In this document: piece after piece, positions 33,155 to 42,781 of the stretch
Position numbering within the stretch: position 1 is the first letter of the stretch
Layout of the letters: every line of letters starts with the position of its first letter
Assembly (NCBI RefSeq): GCF_014054525.1
Contig: NZ_CP059564.1
Coordinates: 1,808,357-1,872,356, forward strand
Source: Alysiella filiformis
GTDB lineage: Bacteria > Pseudomonadota > Gammaproteobacteria > Burkholderiales > Neisseriaceae
Length of the DNA: 64,000 nt
Direction: 5' to 3'
Translations under genes and position numbers: made by a program
Notes under the pieces: model-generated
The model's input: the letters and a program-made list of their open reading frames with translations, nothing else
What the model was told of the DNA's origin: nothing
Databases searched by the model: none

Positions 33155-34585
33155 ATGAAAATAAAAATGTTATCGTGTTTGGTGTGGTCGGCAAGCTGCG
33201 GTGTGGTGGCGGCACAAACCCCCATTGATTTGCCCGCGCAACCCAGCGAACATTTTGACACCGCCCTGCCTGAAAAACACCCCAATATTGCGCCACCCCA
33301 AGCCCCTGCCCAGCCCAGCAATGACCCAAGTGTGCGCCACATCAGCTCACAAGATTTGCGCCACAATCCCGAATTGCTGCAACACGCTCTGGATTCCGCC
33401 ATCATGACGCGCAATGAAGATGCGGTGCGCTTGCTCGCGCCCATTTACAATGAGCTTGATGATAAAGACGAAATTTTGGCACAATACGCCCAAGCGCGTG
33501 TGGCGCAAGCCGATGGCAAAACCCAACAAGCCATTGCTTTGTATGAAAATATTGTTGCCCAAAAACCAGAGGCTGCTCCCGTTCGTTTTGATTTGGTGCA
33601 AACCTTGTTGCAAGATTCGCGCCATCATGATGCGAAAAAACACATCGCCCTTTTGCAAAAAGACGAAAATTTACCCCAAGAAATCAACAATGTATTGATA
33701 GAACAACAGGCTTATTTGCGTCAGCAGCACAAATGGCGGCTTTCAGGCAGCCTGAATTACATTCAAGAAGACAACATCAACAACGCCCCCAAACAATCCG
33801 TTTTGGAAACCGAAACAGGCACTTGGCGGTTTTCCCCACCCGAAAAAGCGCGTGGCGTGTCCTACGATTTTGCCGCCGACAAAAAAATCCCGCTCAAAGG
33901 CAACTGGTCGGCACAACTGGGCGTACAGGCTTACGGCAAGCATTATCCGCAAAAACACAGCTACAACGATTTGAACTTGGGCGTGAGCGCAGGCGTATCG
34001 CACCGCAACATCAAACGCGAATGGCGCATTACCCCCCTTGCCGAAAAACGCTGGTTTGGCGGCAAACCCTATTCGCAACAATACGGCTTGCGCGTGCAAC
34101 ACAACCGCGCCTTAAATCGCAAATGGCACAGTTTCAGCAGCGTCCGCGCCGCCTACACCCAACACAAGCACCGCGATTTTTTGGACGGCAGCAGCTTTTC
34201 CGCCTCACAAAGTTTTCAGTATCAAGTCAATCCGCGCAACACTTTGATTGTGGGCGCAGATTTGTTGCGCGAAAATGCGCGAGACAAAAGTTCAGCCAGC
34301 TTTCGCCAAGCAGCGCGTGTGGGTTGGGTAAACCGTTGGAAAGGCTTGGAAACTTCGGTGCATTTAACCGCGTCCACACGCCGCTACGACAGCGCAGACT
34401 GGTTTCTCAACCAACGCCGCAAAGACCGCGAATACAGCAGCTACCTGACCCTTGCCCACAACAAAATCCAATGGCGCGGTTTCATGCCCAAATTGGCGTG
34501 GCGCGCCAGCAAGCAAAACAGCAACCATGTTTTGTATCGCTATCGCAAACAGCAGGTGTTTGTGGAACTGGATAAAGCATTTTAA
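33155..34585 (+). CDS. slam: Surface lipoprotein assembly modifier (Slam)
   Basis: 476 residues from the ATG at 33155. A signal peptide (LSCLVWSASCGVVAAQ) is followed by a proline-rich segment, an N-terminal TPR-like domain (about 75-195, LLAPIYNELDDKDEILAQYA and IALYENIVAQKPEAAPVRFD) and a DUF560 barrel (about 200-476) ending in LDKAF with terminal Phe. Slam proteins move lipoproteins such as TbpB, HpuA and fHbp to the cell surface. The TbpB-like gene just upstream is the obvious client. A DUS encodes LSGSLNY at the start of the barrel. Confidence 0.9.
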   Translation: MKIKMLSCLVWSASCGVVAAQTPIDLPAQPSEHFDTALPEKHPNIAPPQAPAQPSNDPSVRHISSQDLRHNPELLQHALDSAIMTRNEDAVRLLAPIYNELDDKDEILAQYAQARVAQADGKTQQAIALYENIVAQKPEAAPVRFDLVQTLLQDSRHHDAKKHIALLQKDENLPQEINNVLIEQQAYLRQQHKWRLSGSLNYIQEDNINNAPKQSVLETETGTWRFSPPEKARGVSYDFAADKKIPLKGNWSAQLGVQAYGKHYPQKHSYNDLNLGVSAGVSHRNIKREWRITPLAEKRWFGGKPYSQQYGLRVQHNRALNRKWHSFSSVRAAYTQHKHRDFLDGSSFSASQSFQYQVNPRNTLIVGADLLRENARDKSSASFRQAARVGWVNRWKGLETSVHLTASTRRYDSADWFLNQRRKDREYSSYLTLAHNKIQWRGFMPKLAWRASKQNSNHVLYRYRKQQVFVELDKAF

Positions 34586-34698
34586 AATCAAATCATTATA
34601 TTGATTTTCTAGCCAAACGCAGCAAAATCGGCTATGATTTGGCTTTGTTTTTTTGTTCAGGCAGCCTGAACGCATTTTTTCAAAAGGATACGCCCATT

Positions 34699-35304
34699 AT
34701 GATGGTACTTTATTCAGGCATTACTTGCCCATTTAGCCACCGTTGCCGTTTTGTGTTGTTTGAAAAAGGCATGGACTTTGAAATCAAAGACATTGACGTG
34801 TTCAACAAACCCGAAGATTTGGCGGTCATGAACCCCTACAACCAAGTGCCTGTGTTGGTGGAACGCGATTTGATTTTGTACGAATCCAACATCATCAACG
34901 AATACATTGACGAGCGTTTTCCCCACCCCCAACTGATGCCCGCCGACCCTGTTATGCGCGGTCGCGGACGCTTGGTGCTGCATCGTTTGGAAAAAGAATT
35001 GTTCATTCATGTGCAAACTTTGGAAAACACCAACGCCAGCAGCAAAGAACAAAGCAAAGCGCGTGAAGCCATTGCCAACGGTTTAACCATGATTGCGCCT
35101 GCTTTTGCCAAAAACAAATACGTTTTGGGCGATGATTTTTCCATGATTGATGTGGCACTTGCCCCATTGTTGTGGCGACTTGACCATTACGACATCAAAT
35201 TGCCCAAATCCGCCGCGCCCATTTTGAAATCTGCTGAACGCATTTTCCAACGCCAAGCCTTTATTGACGCGCTGACCCCAGCCGAAAAAGCAATGAGAAA
35301 ATAA
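34699..35304 (+). CDS. sspA: Stringent starvation protein A (GST fold)
   Basis: 201 residues from the ATG at 34699, with AAAGGA upstream. The thioredoxin-like N-terminus begins LYSGITCPFSHRCRFVLFEKG, with DVFNKPEDLAVMNPYNQVPV and LYESNIINEYIDERFPHP; an all-helical C-terminal GST domain follows. SspA binds RNA polymerase and affects acid and starvation responses, and lacks GST activity. sspB follows two bases after its stop, the conserved pair. Confidence 0.94.
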   Translation: MMVLYSGITCPFSHRCRFVLFEKGMDFEIKDIDVFNKPEDLAVMNPYNQVPVLVERDLILYESNIINEYIDERFPHPQLMPADPVMRGRGRLVLHRLEKELFIHVQTLENTNASSKEQSKAREAIANGLTMIAPAFAKNKYVLGDDFSMIDVALAPLLWRLDHYDIKLPKSAAPILKSAERIFQRQAFIDALTPAEKAMRK

Positions 35305-35306
35305 CC

Positions 35307-35705
35307 ATGGCAAGTTCACAAAAACCGTATTTGCTCCGCGCTTTGTATGAGTGGTGTTTGGACAATGCCTACACGCCCTACATTGCCGTGTGGGTAAACG
35401 AGCATACGCGCGTGCCAGCACAATTTGTGAAAGATGAGCAAATTGTGTTGAGCATCAGCCCCACCGCCACCAAAGATTTGTTGATTGACAATGAATGGGT
35501 TAATTTTCATGCGCGATTTGGTGGTGTGTCGCACGAAATTTGGGTACCTGTTGGTCATGTGATGAGCCTGTTTAGCAAAGAAACGGGCGAAGGCATGGGT
35601 TTTGAGGTGGAACCCCATCAACCAGCCGATTCAGGCAGCCCAAACCCTGCCACCGAACCCACCACAGACACACCCAAAAAGAAAAATCTCAAATTGGTTA
35701 AATAA
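35307..35705 (+). CDS. sspB: ClpXP adaptor SspB
   Basis: 132 residues. KPYLLRALYEWCLDNAYTPY at the N-terminus, IVLSISPTATKDLLIDNEWV and the WVPVGHVMSLFSKETGEGM segment form the peptide-binding fold that tethers ssrA-tagged proteins. The C-terminal ~25 residues are a flexible acidic/Pro/Thr tail ending in a basic hydrophobic motif (KKNLKLVK), equivalent to the XB motif that docks on ClpX. A DUS remnant encodes DSGSP in the linker. It lies directly after sspA. Confidence 0.94.
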   Translation: MASSQKPYLLRALYEWCLDNAYTPYIAVWVNEHTRVPAQFVKDEQIVLSISPTATKDLLIDNEWVNFHARFGGVSHEIWVPVGHVMSLFSKETGEGMGFEVEPHQPADSGSPNPATEPTTDTPKKKNLKLVK

Positions 35706-35712
35706 GGAAAAC

Positions 35713-35841
35713 ATGATGAAAAACATGATTTTGGCAATTTTATTCGCCAGTGCATTGGCGGCTTGTTCTGGCACAGGTTCAGGCAGCAGCCAAATGTATG
35801 GCGAAATCAAAGGCGGCGTGGAAAGCGGTCGCACATTCTGA
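35713..35841 (+). CDS. Very small lipoprotein, 42 residues
   Basis: AAGGAA precedes the ATG at 35713. The product has a signal peptide with lipobox LAAC (Cys about 18), followed by only ~25 residues rich in Gly and Ser (SGTGSGSSQMYGEIKGGVES). It follows sspB by 7 bases and is ended by a hairpin, so it is the third gene of the sspAB unit. Function unknown. Confidence 0.7.
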   Translation: MMKNMILAILFASALAACSGTGSGSSQMYGEIKGGVESGRTF

Positions 35842-35853
35842 TTGAACAAAAAC

Positions 35854-35887
35854 AGGCAGCCCGAAAATTTTTTCAGGCTGCCTTTCA
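35854..35887 (+). terminator. DUS-derived hairpin after the small lipoprotein
   Basis: AGGCAGCC (35854-35861) and GGCTGCCT (35876-35883) form a stem followed by TTC. The T-run is short, so efficiency is uncertain. Confidence 0.5.
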
Positions 35888-35907
35888 ATACCATAAGGGG
35901 TAATGTT

Positions 35908-36786
35908 TTGAAATTTTGGCATTATTTGTGGCTGGCATTATTGGGCTGGTCGCTGACGGTTTATGCGGACGATGTTGAAACACACGCACCCACCCTAACC
36001 GATTTGAGCATCAACATCAAACAAAGCGAAAATGAGGTTCTGAGCCAAATAGATGGCGAACCCGAAATGCAAATCATCGGCTATTTTGATGCAAAAACCG
36101 CAAAAATCCACACCAAACCACGGCAAAACAGCCAATTTGTACGCAAATTATGGGGCAAAAATGCCAATGGCGATTTCATTTTGCAAGATTTTTATCTGCA
36201 CGATGACAACGACAATCAGCCCATGACATCGGCTTACATTTTGCCCAAAAAGCAAAATCCCAAACGCAAGGCGATTATGGGGCGCGTTCAGGCTGCGGCG
36301 TTGGCGTGGTATCGTGAAACAGGGCTGCCTGAAAAAGTCATGCTGTTTGACGAAAACCAACGCATAAACAAGGTCTATCATTTTGATGAAACAGGTTCAT
36401 TAAGCAAAATGCTTGATTTTTCAGATAATTTATCCATGTGACTGTTTTATGAAGGCGGTTCGCCCAAAATTCATGTGAGCGGCTTAAACTTGCAAGCGTG
36501 GTACAACAACGGGCAAATGCGCCTGCTCTCACAACAAAATGGCGACAGCCAAATTTGGCACGAAAACGGTCAGCTTTACTACCAAAATACGGAAAACAAA
36601 ATCGCGTTTTTCCACGAAAATGGGCAAACGGCTTTGGAATTGGTGGACAACCAAATCTCCGCTTGGGACAAAGACGGCACACCCATTACCGCCAATCGGG
36701 CAGCAACTTTGAAACAGCATTTGAGCCAAGTGAAACAAACGCGCGATGATGTTTTGAATGAAATCAAAATCAACAGCACCCACTGA
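35908..36786 (+). pseudogene. YwqK/MORN-like secreted protein gene with an in-frame TGA
   Basis: Starts at TTG 35908 behind AAGGGG; this gives a signal peptide (LKFWHYLWLALLGWSLTVYA). A TGA at 36439-36441 interrupts the frame, and the same frame continues without shift to 36786. The two parts fit as one protein of ~290 residues: first half with YFDAKTAKIHTKPRQN, second half with WHENGQLYYQNTENKIAFFH, a YwqK/MORN-type repeat pattern. A nonsense mutation is the simplest reading. Alternatives are a functional short product (~177 residues) or read-through. Confidence 0.7.
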
Positions 36787-36790
36787 AACC

Positions 36791-36826
36791 AAAGCTGCCT
36801 GGAATCGGTTTTCAGGCAGCTTTTGA
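36791..36826. terminator. Bidirectional DUS-derived terminator
   Basis: AAAGCTGCCTG (36791-36801) and CAGGCAGCTTT (36813-36823) form a stem with T/A runs on both sides, between two convergent genes (the YwqK-like gene and ctrD). Confidence 0.8.
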
Positions 36827-36831
36827 TTCAT

Positions 36832-37482
36832 TCACAACCGTGAATTGTAATATTGATACGCCAATTCCATGTTTTCAAATTGGTGCATTTTGCCTTCGTC
36901 CAAAACCATGGCATTGTCGCAATATTCCTTCATCGCGCTGTGGCTGTGCGACACCAAAATGATGGAGCGGTCTTGACGGCGTTCAAAAAGCTCATATTTG
37001 CATTTATCGGCAAAACGCGAATCGCCCACCGCAATCACTTCATCAATCAAATAGCAGTCAAATTCCACCGCCAGCGACAAGGCAAACGCCAAACGCGCCT
37101 TCATGCCCGATGAATAGCGTTTGACGGGCTCGTACAAATAACGCCCCAACTCTGAAAAACTTTCAGTAAAATCATGGACATAATCTTCATCTGCATCGTA
37201 AACGCGACAAATGAAACGCAAATTGTCCATACCCGTCAGGCTGCCTTGAAATGCGCCCGAAAACGCCAAAGGCCAAGAAATGCTCATTTGGCGTTTGATT
37301 TGTCCTGCGGTGGGGGCTTCAACGCCACTCAACAGGCGAATCAGGGTGGATTTGCCTGCGCCATTGCGCCCCAAAATGCCAATTTTTTCGCCTTTTTGCA
37401 ATTTAAAATTGATGTCGTCCAACACCATGCGCCAGCCTGAATTGGTTTTATAGCGTTTGTAAACGTGTTCTACGGAAATCAT
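36832..37482 (-). CDS. ctrD: Capsule polysaccharide export ATPase (CtrD/KpsT)
   Basis: 216 residues. Walker [17 protein letters not shown], signature [16 protein letters not shown] and Walker [17 protein letters not shown] are those of KpsT-type ATPases for ABC-dependent capsule export, which are short and carry the VGD sequence after Walker B. It overlaps ctrC by four bases and is last in the ctrABCD operon. Confidence 0.95.
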   Translation of the reverse strand: MISVEHVYKRYKTNSGWRMVLDDINFKLQKGEKIGILGRNGAGKSTLIRLLSGVEAPTAGQIKRQMSISWPLAFSGAFQGSLTGMDNLRFICRVYDADEDYVHDFTESFSELGRYLYEPVKRYSSGMKARLAFALSLAVEFDCYLIDEVIAVGDSRFADKCKYELFERRQDRSIILVSHSHSAMKEYCDNAMVLDEGKMHQFENMELAYQYYNSRL

Positions 37483-38288
37483 TCGGGTTCAACTCCATCG
37501 CTGAATGCGCGTACCATCAACAAGCCCAAAAGCAGCAAAGCCAAATTGCACAAAAACAAAAACCACGGTTGTTCCAAGGTAATGACGCTGCTGCCAAAAT
37601 AGCCGTGCCGAAACATTTCCGTGCCGTGTATCATGGGAATGCGTAAAGCCAGCTCCTGAACAGGTGCAGGCAGCGAATTCACAAAGAAAAACACCCCAGA
37701 AATGGGAAACAACACAAAACTCAACACACTCCATATTTTGCCAAACACTTCAAAATGAAAGGCAACCGAGCAAATGATTAAGCCAAATCCCACCGCAAAC
37801 ATCGCCATCAACAACCACGCAAATATCATGTACATGGGGTCGGCAGGCAAATCAATCCAACCAATCACAATCAAAAGCGTCATGATGACAATTTGGGCAA
37901 TGGTTGCACCGCCAATTTCCAAAATCATGCGGGCAAAAATCGTGTCCAACACACGCACATTGCGGTGGTAAAGCAAACCAATATTGCCCGCAATCGCACC
38001 AATGGCACGGTTGGAAGCATTGCGCCACATCATCGCCAAAGGATAACCTGTTGCCACAAAAGCCACCATGTTCAGGCTGGAAAATTTGTCGGCACGCATA
38101 AATTTCCACATCATGACCATAAATAAAGTCATGAGCAAAGGCTCCACAAACAGCCACAAAAAACCGATGTTTCTGCGACCATAGCGTGTGATGATTTCGC
38201 GCATCAGCAATGCGCCAATCACGCGCTTTTGAATCTGCCACGATTCGCGCAAACTGGTTTCATGCAAATTTTTCATCGCCATACCCAT
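37479..38288 (-). CDS. ctrC: Capsule polysaccharide export permease (CtrC/KpsM)
   Basis: 269 residues from the ATG at 38288; ATGs at 38282 and 38276 are alternatives. Six transmembrane helices in the ABC2 family pattern: [20 protein letters not shown] before helix 1, [32 protein letters not shown], then [19 protein letters not shown] before the last helices. It forms the inner-membrane channel with CtrD. The start follows the ctrB stop by one base. Confidence 0.95.
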   Translation of the reverse strand: MGMAMKNLHETSLRESWQIQKRVIGALLMREIITRYGRRNIGFLWLFVEPLLMTLFMVMMWKFMRADKFSSLNMVAFVATGYPLAMMWRNASNRAIGAIAGNIGLLYHRNVRVLDTIFARMILEIGGATIAQIVIMTLLIVIGWIDLPADPMYMIFAWLLMAMFAVGFGLIICSVAFHFEVFGKIWSVLSFVLFPISGVFFFVNSLPAPVQELALRIPMIHGTEMFRHGYFGSSVITLEQPWFLFLCNLALLLLGLLMVRAFSDGVEPE

Positions 38289-38289
38289 T

Positions 38290-39471
38290 TTAGTTTTTGT
38301 GTTCGCGCACGCTGGCAAGCAGCAAGCTCAATACGCCATACAACATCAAGCCAATCACAAAAGTTGCCAAAGTGTTGTAAAGGCGTTTGGGTTCTTGTGC
38401 CATATCGGGAACATTGGGCAGGGCAACCACTTCCAAATAAAGTTGTTGGCGGTCGGCTTCGGCTTTTGCGCTTTCCAAGGAAGTCATGGCGGCTGCCATT
38501 TGTTTTTCAGCCAGCTCGTTTTCCAACATCAGGCGTTGGTATTCGGCGGCGCGGCTTGCCATGGATGCGTTGTTTCTGCCTGCAATCAAATCGCTTTGTT
38601 TTTTGATTTCGGCGCGTAAACTTTTTTCGCGGGTTTCCAAACCTGAAATTTGGGGATTATCGGGCGTGATGGCGCGAACTTGGTCTAGCTGGGTTTGAAT
38701 CACAATCAATTCATCTTGCAATTTGGAAACCAAACTTAATTGTGCCGATGATTGCTCTTTCAAATCAAAAATGCCGTGTTGTATGCGATAAGTCATCAAT
38801 TTATCGGCAATTTGTTTCACTTGCTCTTCGGCTTGTTTGACGTTTTCTTGTGCAAAGGCGATGGTGTCGCTGCGGGCGCGTTGATTGAGTTGGTTAATCA
38901 GGGTTTCGCCTTTTTGCAACAGGGCTTGGTTGATTTGATTGGCTTCTTTGGGGTCAAACGCGCGAACACGCAAAGTGGCAATGCCTGAAACCGCGTCAAA
39001 GCTGATGCCCACTTTTTGGCGATAATATTGGTAAAAGGCTTCGTGTGAATTTTCCCAACCAAAACCGTTAAAACGGCTGAATACATCGCCTTTTTGCTCA
39101 TAAAAGCTGCGAACAGGCATTTTTTCGGCAATCAGTGCGTCCAAAGCGGTGCGTGAACGCATGTATTCTTGCACGGTGTAGTTATCATCTTGGGCGCGAG
39201 ACATGCCGCCCAAACCTTGAAACAGCACACCCAAACCACCCATGCCCGATGATGAGCCAGAAGGCGAACGCACCACAAAACTGGATTCGGAAATGTATTG
39301 GTCGGACGCGATGCCGCCAAAATAAATGCTGGCTGAAAAAGTGGGCAAAATCACACACAGCCACAACAAGGGATTGAACAATCGGCTGCGGCGTTTGCGT
39401 TTTTTTTGAATGCGCTGTTGTGCTTGGGTAACCACGTCAATTTGCGTGTCTTTGTTTTCGGTTTCTGCCAT
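38290..39471 (-). CDS. ctrB: Capsule export inner-membrane/periplasmic adaptor (CtrB/KpsE)
   Basis: 393 residues. N-terminal basic cytoplasmic stretch (QQRIQKKRKRRSRL), one transmembrane helix (LLWLCVILPTFSASIYF), the PCP/Wzz-type segment YISESSFVVRSPSG, a long periplasmic coiled coil (about 180-330) and a C-terminal helix (RLYNTLATFVIGLMLYGVL). The polysaccharide copolymerase family links the inner-membrane pump to the outer-membrane channel. It lies between ctrA and ctrC. Confidence 0.94.
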   Translation of the reverse strand: MAETENKDTQIDVVTQAQQRIQKKRKRRSRLFNPLLWLCVILPTFSASIYFGGIASDQYISESSFVVRSPSGSSSGMGGLGVLFQGLGGMSRAQDDNYTVQEYMRSRTALDALIAEKMPVRSFYEQKGDVFSRFNGFGWENSHEAFYQYYRQKVGISFDAVSGIATLRVRAFDPKEANQINQALLQKGETLINQLNQRARSDTIAFAQENVKQAEEQVKQIADKLMTYRIQHGIFDLKEQSSAQLSLVSKLQDELIVIQTQLDQVRAITPDNPQISGLETREKSLRAEIKKQSDLIAGRNNASMASRAAEYQRLMLENELAEKQMAAAMTSLESAKAEADRQQLYLEVVALPNVPDMAQEPKRLYNTLATFVIGLMLYGVLSLLLASVREHKN

Positions 39472-39581
39472 TTGAATGAAACTTTCGGTTTGGGTTTTTC
39501 AGGCTGCCTGAAAAAGATTTTTTGATGAAAAACAACTTTTCAGGCAGCAGAAAAATCCAAACAGGCTGCCTGAAAAAATGT

Positions 39582-40772
39582 TTAATGACTCAAATTTTGT
39601 ACGCTGTTTGCGCCACCCACAATGGGCGAGAAAATCAAATGCAAGAATTTTTGCAATTCAGACGCGGGCGCGTTGGCAACGTAAATCATGTCTTTGTCTT
39701 GAATGGGAAAACGTTGCAACCAAAACAGCGATTGGGCATTGCGCAAATTCAGGCGATACACCACAGGCACTTCCATATTGGCGCGATAGCCTTGTGCCAG
39801 CCAATTTTGTTGCGCCTGCTGCGGCAAGGCATAAAGCGGCTGATGACGGAACACAAACACACCACTGGCATCGGCACGATTATCGAGCAAGCCGCCTGCG
39901 GTACTCAATGCCTCGCCCAAATTCAAGCCTTTGGCGGAAAAGCGGAATTGTTGATTTCTGCCCAATGCGCCAAATGCGGTAAAACTCAATGGATTGGTTT
40001 TGAGCGTAATCACATCATTGGGGCGCAAATAGATGTTTTGCGAAGGGCTTTCGGTTAAATCTTCCAAAGAAACGGTGCGAACCTGATTTTGGCGTGTGAA
40101 TTGCACCGACACATCGCGCACATCGCTGTTGGTGCCACCCACGGCGGCAATCGCGTCCAAAACGCGCTCGCGGTGTGGGGTCAGTGGCATGCGTACGCTT
40201 TTGCCTGCACCAATCACGGTAACATTGGCTGAATGGTTTTGTGCCACGCGCACCAAGGCTTGTGGTTGATTTGCCATGCGTTTGAGGCGTGATACGATGT
40301 CTTTTTGGATTTGCTCTGGGGTTTTGCCGCGCACCACAATCGCGCCCAAAAAGGGAACGGAAACTTTGCCGCTTTCGCTGACCATTTGCGGTGGCAAATT
40401 GATGTGTTGCGCCGTACCCGAACCCATGGAATTGAGCGCACCGCCAAACAACAAAGCAGGTGGCGATTCCCAAATGCCAATCTCCAACACATCGCCTGCA
40501 TTGACCACATCGGCTGACCCCACGGTGGCGTTGCCCAAATCGGCTAAACTTTGTTTGGGTTGCGATAAGTAGAGTTGTTGAGACAGGGCATCATCAACAT
40601 CAATGATTTCCACTTTGGGTAAAGCGGCTGGGTTTTCGCTGGCTGAAACATTGATTTCGTTCACGCCTTTTGCGGTGGGACCTGACGCTGGCAAATACGC
40701 GCCACAGGCAGACAATAATACGGTTACTGCAACACACAAGGGCAGCATTTTGGTTGTAAAACGTGTTGTCAT
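39582..40772 (-). CDS. ctrA: Capsule export outer-membrane lipoprotein (CtrA/KpsD-like)
   Basis: 396 residues from the ATG at 40772; an in-frame ATG at 40781 has its purine-rich site too close. Lipobox LSAC (Cys about 23) is followed by GAYLPASGPTAKGVNE, the Poly_export/Wza domain (VNAGDVLEIGIWESPPALLF, VSVPFLGAIVVRGKTPEQIQ) and a SLBB domain (VTVIGAGKSVRMPLTPHRER). It forms the outer-membrane exit channel and is the first gene of the operon. No capsule synthesis, lipid-transfer or modification genes lie nearby. Confidence 0.93.
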   Translation of the reverse strand: MTTRFTTKMLPLCVAVTVLLSACGAYLPASGPTAKGVNEINVSASENPAALPKVEIIDVDDALSQQLYLSQPKQSLADLGNATVGSADVVNAGDVLEIGIWESPPALLFGGALNSMGSGTAQHINLPPQMVSESGKVSVPFLGAIVVRGKTPEQIQKDIVSRLKRMANQPQALVRVAQNHSANVTVIGAGKSVRMPLTPHRERVLDAIAAVGGTNSDVRDVSVQFTRQNQVRTVSLEDLTESPSQNIYLRPNDVITLKTNPLSFTAFGALGRNQQFRFSAKGLNLGEALSTAGGLLDNRADASGVFVFRHQPLYALPQQAQQNWLAQGYRANMEVPVVYRLNLRNAQSLFWLQRFPIQDKDMIYVANAPASELQKFLHLIFSPIVGGANSVQNLSH

Positions 40773-41035
40773 CACAAACATTACCCCGCAGGGTAGCAGT
40801 CAATCATGTTTGCATTTTAACATGATTTTCAGGCTGGCTGAAATTTTACATTTTGGGGGCAAGCTGTTAAACTTGCAAGGTTTTCATTTTGATTTGGCTG
40901 TTATGCAAAACGCTGACACTTCGGCTTTATCACAATTTGTTTTTTTCAGGCTGCCTGAAACGCCACTTTGACGTTGATTCAGGCAGCTTTTTGTTGTTGT
41001 TTTTTTATTATTTTATTTGAAGGATACCTGCAATC

Positions 41036-42589
41036 ATGGATTTAAGCTGGCTTGCCGAGCCGCAAACTTGGATAGGTTTTGCCACTTTGTTGATTTTGGA
41101 AGTGGTGTTGGGCATAGACAATCTCGTTTTTGTGGCGATTTTGGCAAATAAGGTCAAACCGTCTTTGCGCGATAAGGCGCGTATGACGGGCTTGGGCTTG
41201 GCGGTGGCGATTCGGCTGGTGATGTTGGCTTTTATGGCGAAAATCATCACGCTCACCGAACCTTTGTTCAGCGCGTGGGGGCAAAATGTGTCGGGCAAGG
41301 ATTTGATTATGCTCTGCGGTGGCGTGTTTTTGCTGTATAAAGCCACCACCGAATTGCACGAACGCTTGGAAGGCGCAAACCAATTTCACGTTGCCGACCA
41401 CCACAAAAAACACGCGGCTTTTTGGGGCGTGGTGGCGCAAATTTTGGTGCTGGACGCGGTATTCTCCATAGACAGCGTGATTACCGCCGTGGCAATGGTG
41501 GAACACATTGTGGTGGCAATGGCGGCGGTGGTGGTGGCAATGGCGGTCATGATTTCAGCCAGCAAACCGCTTACCGATTTTGTGGACAGACACCCCACAG
41601 TGGTGATGTTGTGTTTGGGCTTTTTGCTGATGATTGGATTCAGCTTGATTGCCGAAGCCTTTCATTTCCACATTCCGAAAGGTTATTTGTATGCGGCAAT
41701 CGGCTTTTCCATTTTGATTGAGATTTTTAACCAAATTTCGCAAAAAAACACCAAGAAAAAAGAATACATTGGCAGCTCGTGGCGACAACGCACGGCTGAA
41801 AATGTGTTGGGCATGATGGGCATACGCGAAACGCTGTTGGCAAAAGAACAATCGCCCGACCAAACCCGCTTTGAGGACAACGAAAAAGCCATGATACGCA
41901 GCGTGCTGACGCTGGCTGAACGCCCCATTTTTGGCGTGATGATTCCGCGCAGCGATATTGAACGCTTGGACATTTCGCAAAGCAAAGATGAACAAAAACA
42001 CAAACTCATCAGCAGCCCCTATGCGCGTATGCTGGTGGTGGGCAAGGCGGGCGTGGACGAACCTTTGGGCTACATCAACAAAAAAGATTTACTCGCCAAT
42101 GTGTTGGAAACGGGCGAAATCAACATTCAGGCAGCCTTAAAACAGCCGCTCATGCTGCCTGAAAGCGCAACGGCACTGATGGCAATTGAACTGTTTCGCC
42201 AACACAGCGCAGATTATGCTTTGGTGGTGGACGAATTTGGCGCGGTGCTGGGCATGGTTACGATGAAAGATTTGCTGGAAACCATTGCAGGCGAATTTCC
42301 CGAAGAATTTGAACGCCAAGACGAACCCATGTTGCAAGAACACACCGACAACAGCCTGACCGTTGATGGCGCATTGGAATATGTGGAACTCGCTCCGCAA
42401 CTGGCTTTGCCACCGCAAACAGACGATACCCAATTTCACACCGTAGCAGGATTGATTATGGAAGAAATGGGCGATTTACCCGAAGTGGGCGATGCGATTG
42501 AATTTCACGGTTGGCGATTTAGCGTGTTGGAAAAAGACGGACACAAAATTGAGCGCGTGAAAATTGAACGCATTCCCGAAGAGGAATGA
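41036..42589 (+). CDS. TerC-family membrane protein with CBS and CorC/HlyC domains (YoaE/YegH type)
   Basis: 517 residues. The N-terminal TerC domain has seven helices with the paired acidic motifs EVVLGIDNLVF and DAVFSIDSVITAV. A CBS pair (about 285-405: MIPRSDIERLDISQSKDEQ, then VVDEFGAVLGMVTMKDLLE) and a C-terminal CorC_HlyC domain (about 425-510, TDDTQFHTVAGLIMEEMGDL) follow. TerC proteins are tied to metal export, including manganese. It stands alone, 6 kb from the Ter cluster, so a common role is not implied. Confidence 0.92.
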   Translation: MDLSWLAEPQTWIGFATLLILEVVLGIDNLVFVAILANKVKPSLRDKARMTGLGLAVAIRLVMLAFMAKIITLTEPLFSAWGQNVSGKDLIMLCGGVFLLYKATTELHERLEGANQFHVADHHKKHAAFWGVVAQILVLDAVFSIDSVITAVAMVEHIVVAMAAVVVAMAVMISASKPLTDFVDRHPTVVMLCLGFLLMIGFSLIAEAFHFHIPKGYLYAAIGFSILIEIFNQISQKNTKKKEYIGSSWRQRTAENVLGMMGIRETLLAKEQSPDQTRFEDNEKAMIRSVLTLAERPIFGVMIPRSDIERLDISQSKDEQKHKLISSPYARMLVVGKAGVDEPLGYINKKDLLANVLETGEINIQAALKQPLMLPESATALMAIELFRQHSADYALVVDEFGAVLGMVTMKDLLETIAGEFPEEFERQDEPMLQEHTDNSLTVDGALEYVELAPQLALPPQTDDTQFHTVAGLIMEEMGDLPEVGDAIEFHGWRFSVLEKDGHKIERVKIERIPEEE

Positions 42590-42608
42590 TTTTTCAGTAG
42601 AACAAGCG

Positions 42609-42781
42609 TAGGGGCTAATGACAATTCGTTTCGCGATTGTTTTTTCATCAAAATTGCCAACTTCTGCGTCAAAAATACGCGCCAATGGGTGGCATTGACT
42701 CGCATTTTCTCCTTGAATTTGACAGCGAAGCGGTGTTTGCCTGAAAAACCAACTTCGCGCCCAAATTGTCATTAGCCCCTA
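42609..42781. mobile_element. MITE-like element, copy 2 (173 bp)
   Basis: Same ends and orientation as copy 1; nine bases longer because of an insertion (GCGAAGCGGTG-like) near position 42724. It fills most of the 283-bp gap before the DAHP-synthase-like gene. Confidence 0.9.

Noticed and set aside
36439-36441. Selenocysteine codon in the YwqK-like gene
   Set aside because: There is no redox-type motif around the TGA, no clear SECIS-like stem-loop right after it, and the family is not known to use selenocysteine.
41036-42589. TerC-CBS protein as part of the Ter stress cluster
   Set aside because: It is of the YoaE/YegH type with CBS and CorC domains, lies 5 kb from the cluster beyond parE and lysO, and is widespread without Ter genes.
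42505-42705. Open frame on the minus strand inside MITE copy 2 that resembles a frame in copy 3
   Set aside because: The shared peptide follows only from the element's repeated DNA. It has no ribosome site, is not preserved in copy 1 as a full frame, and extends into the TerC-CBS gene's antisense strand.
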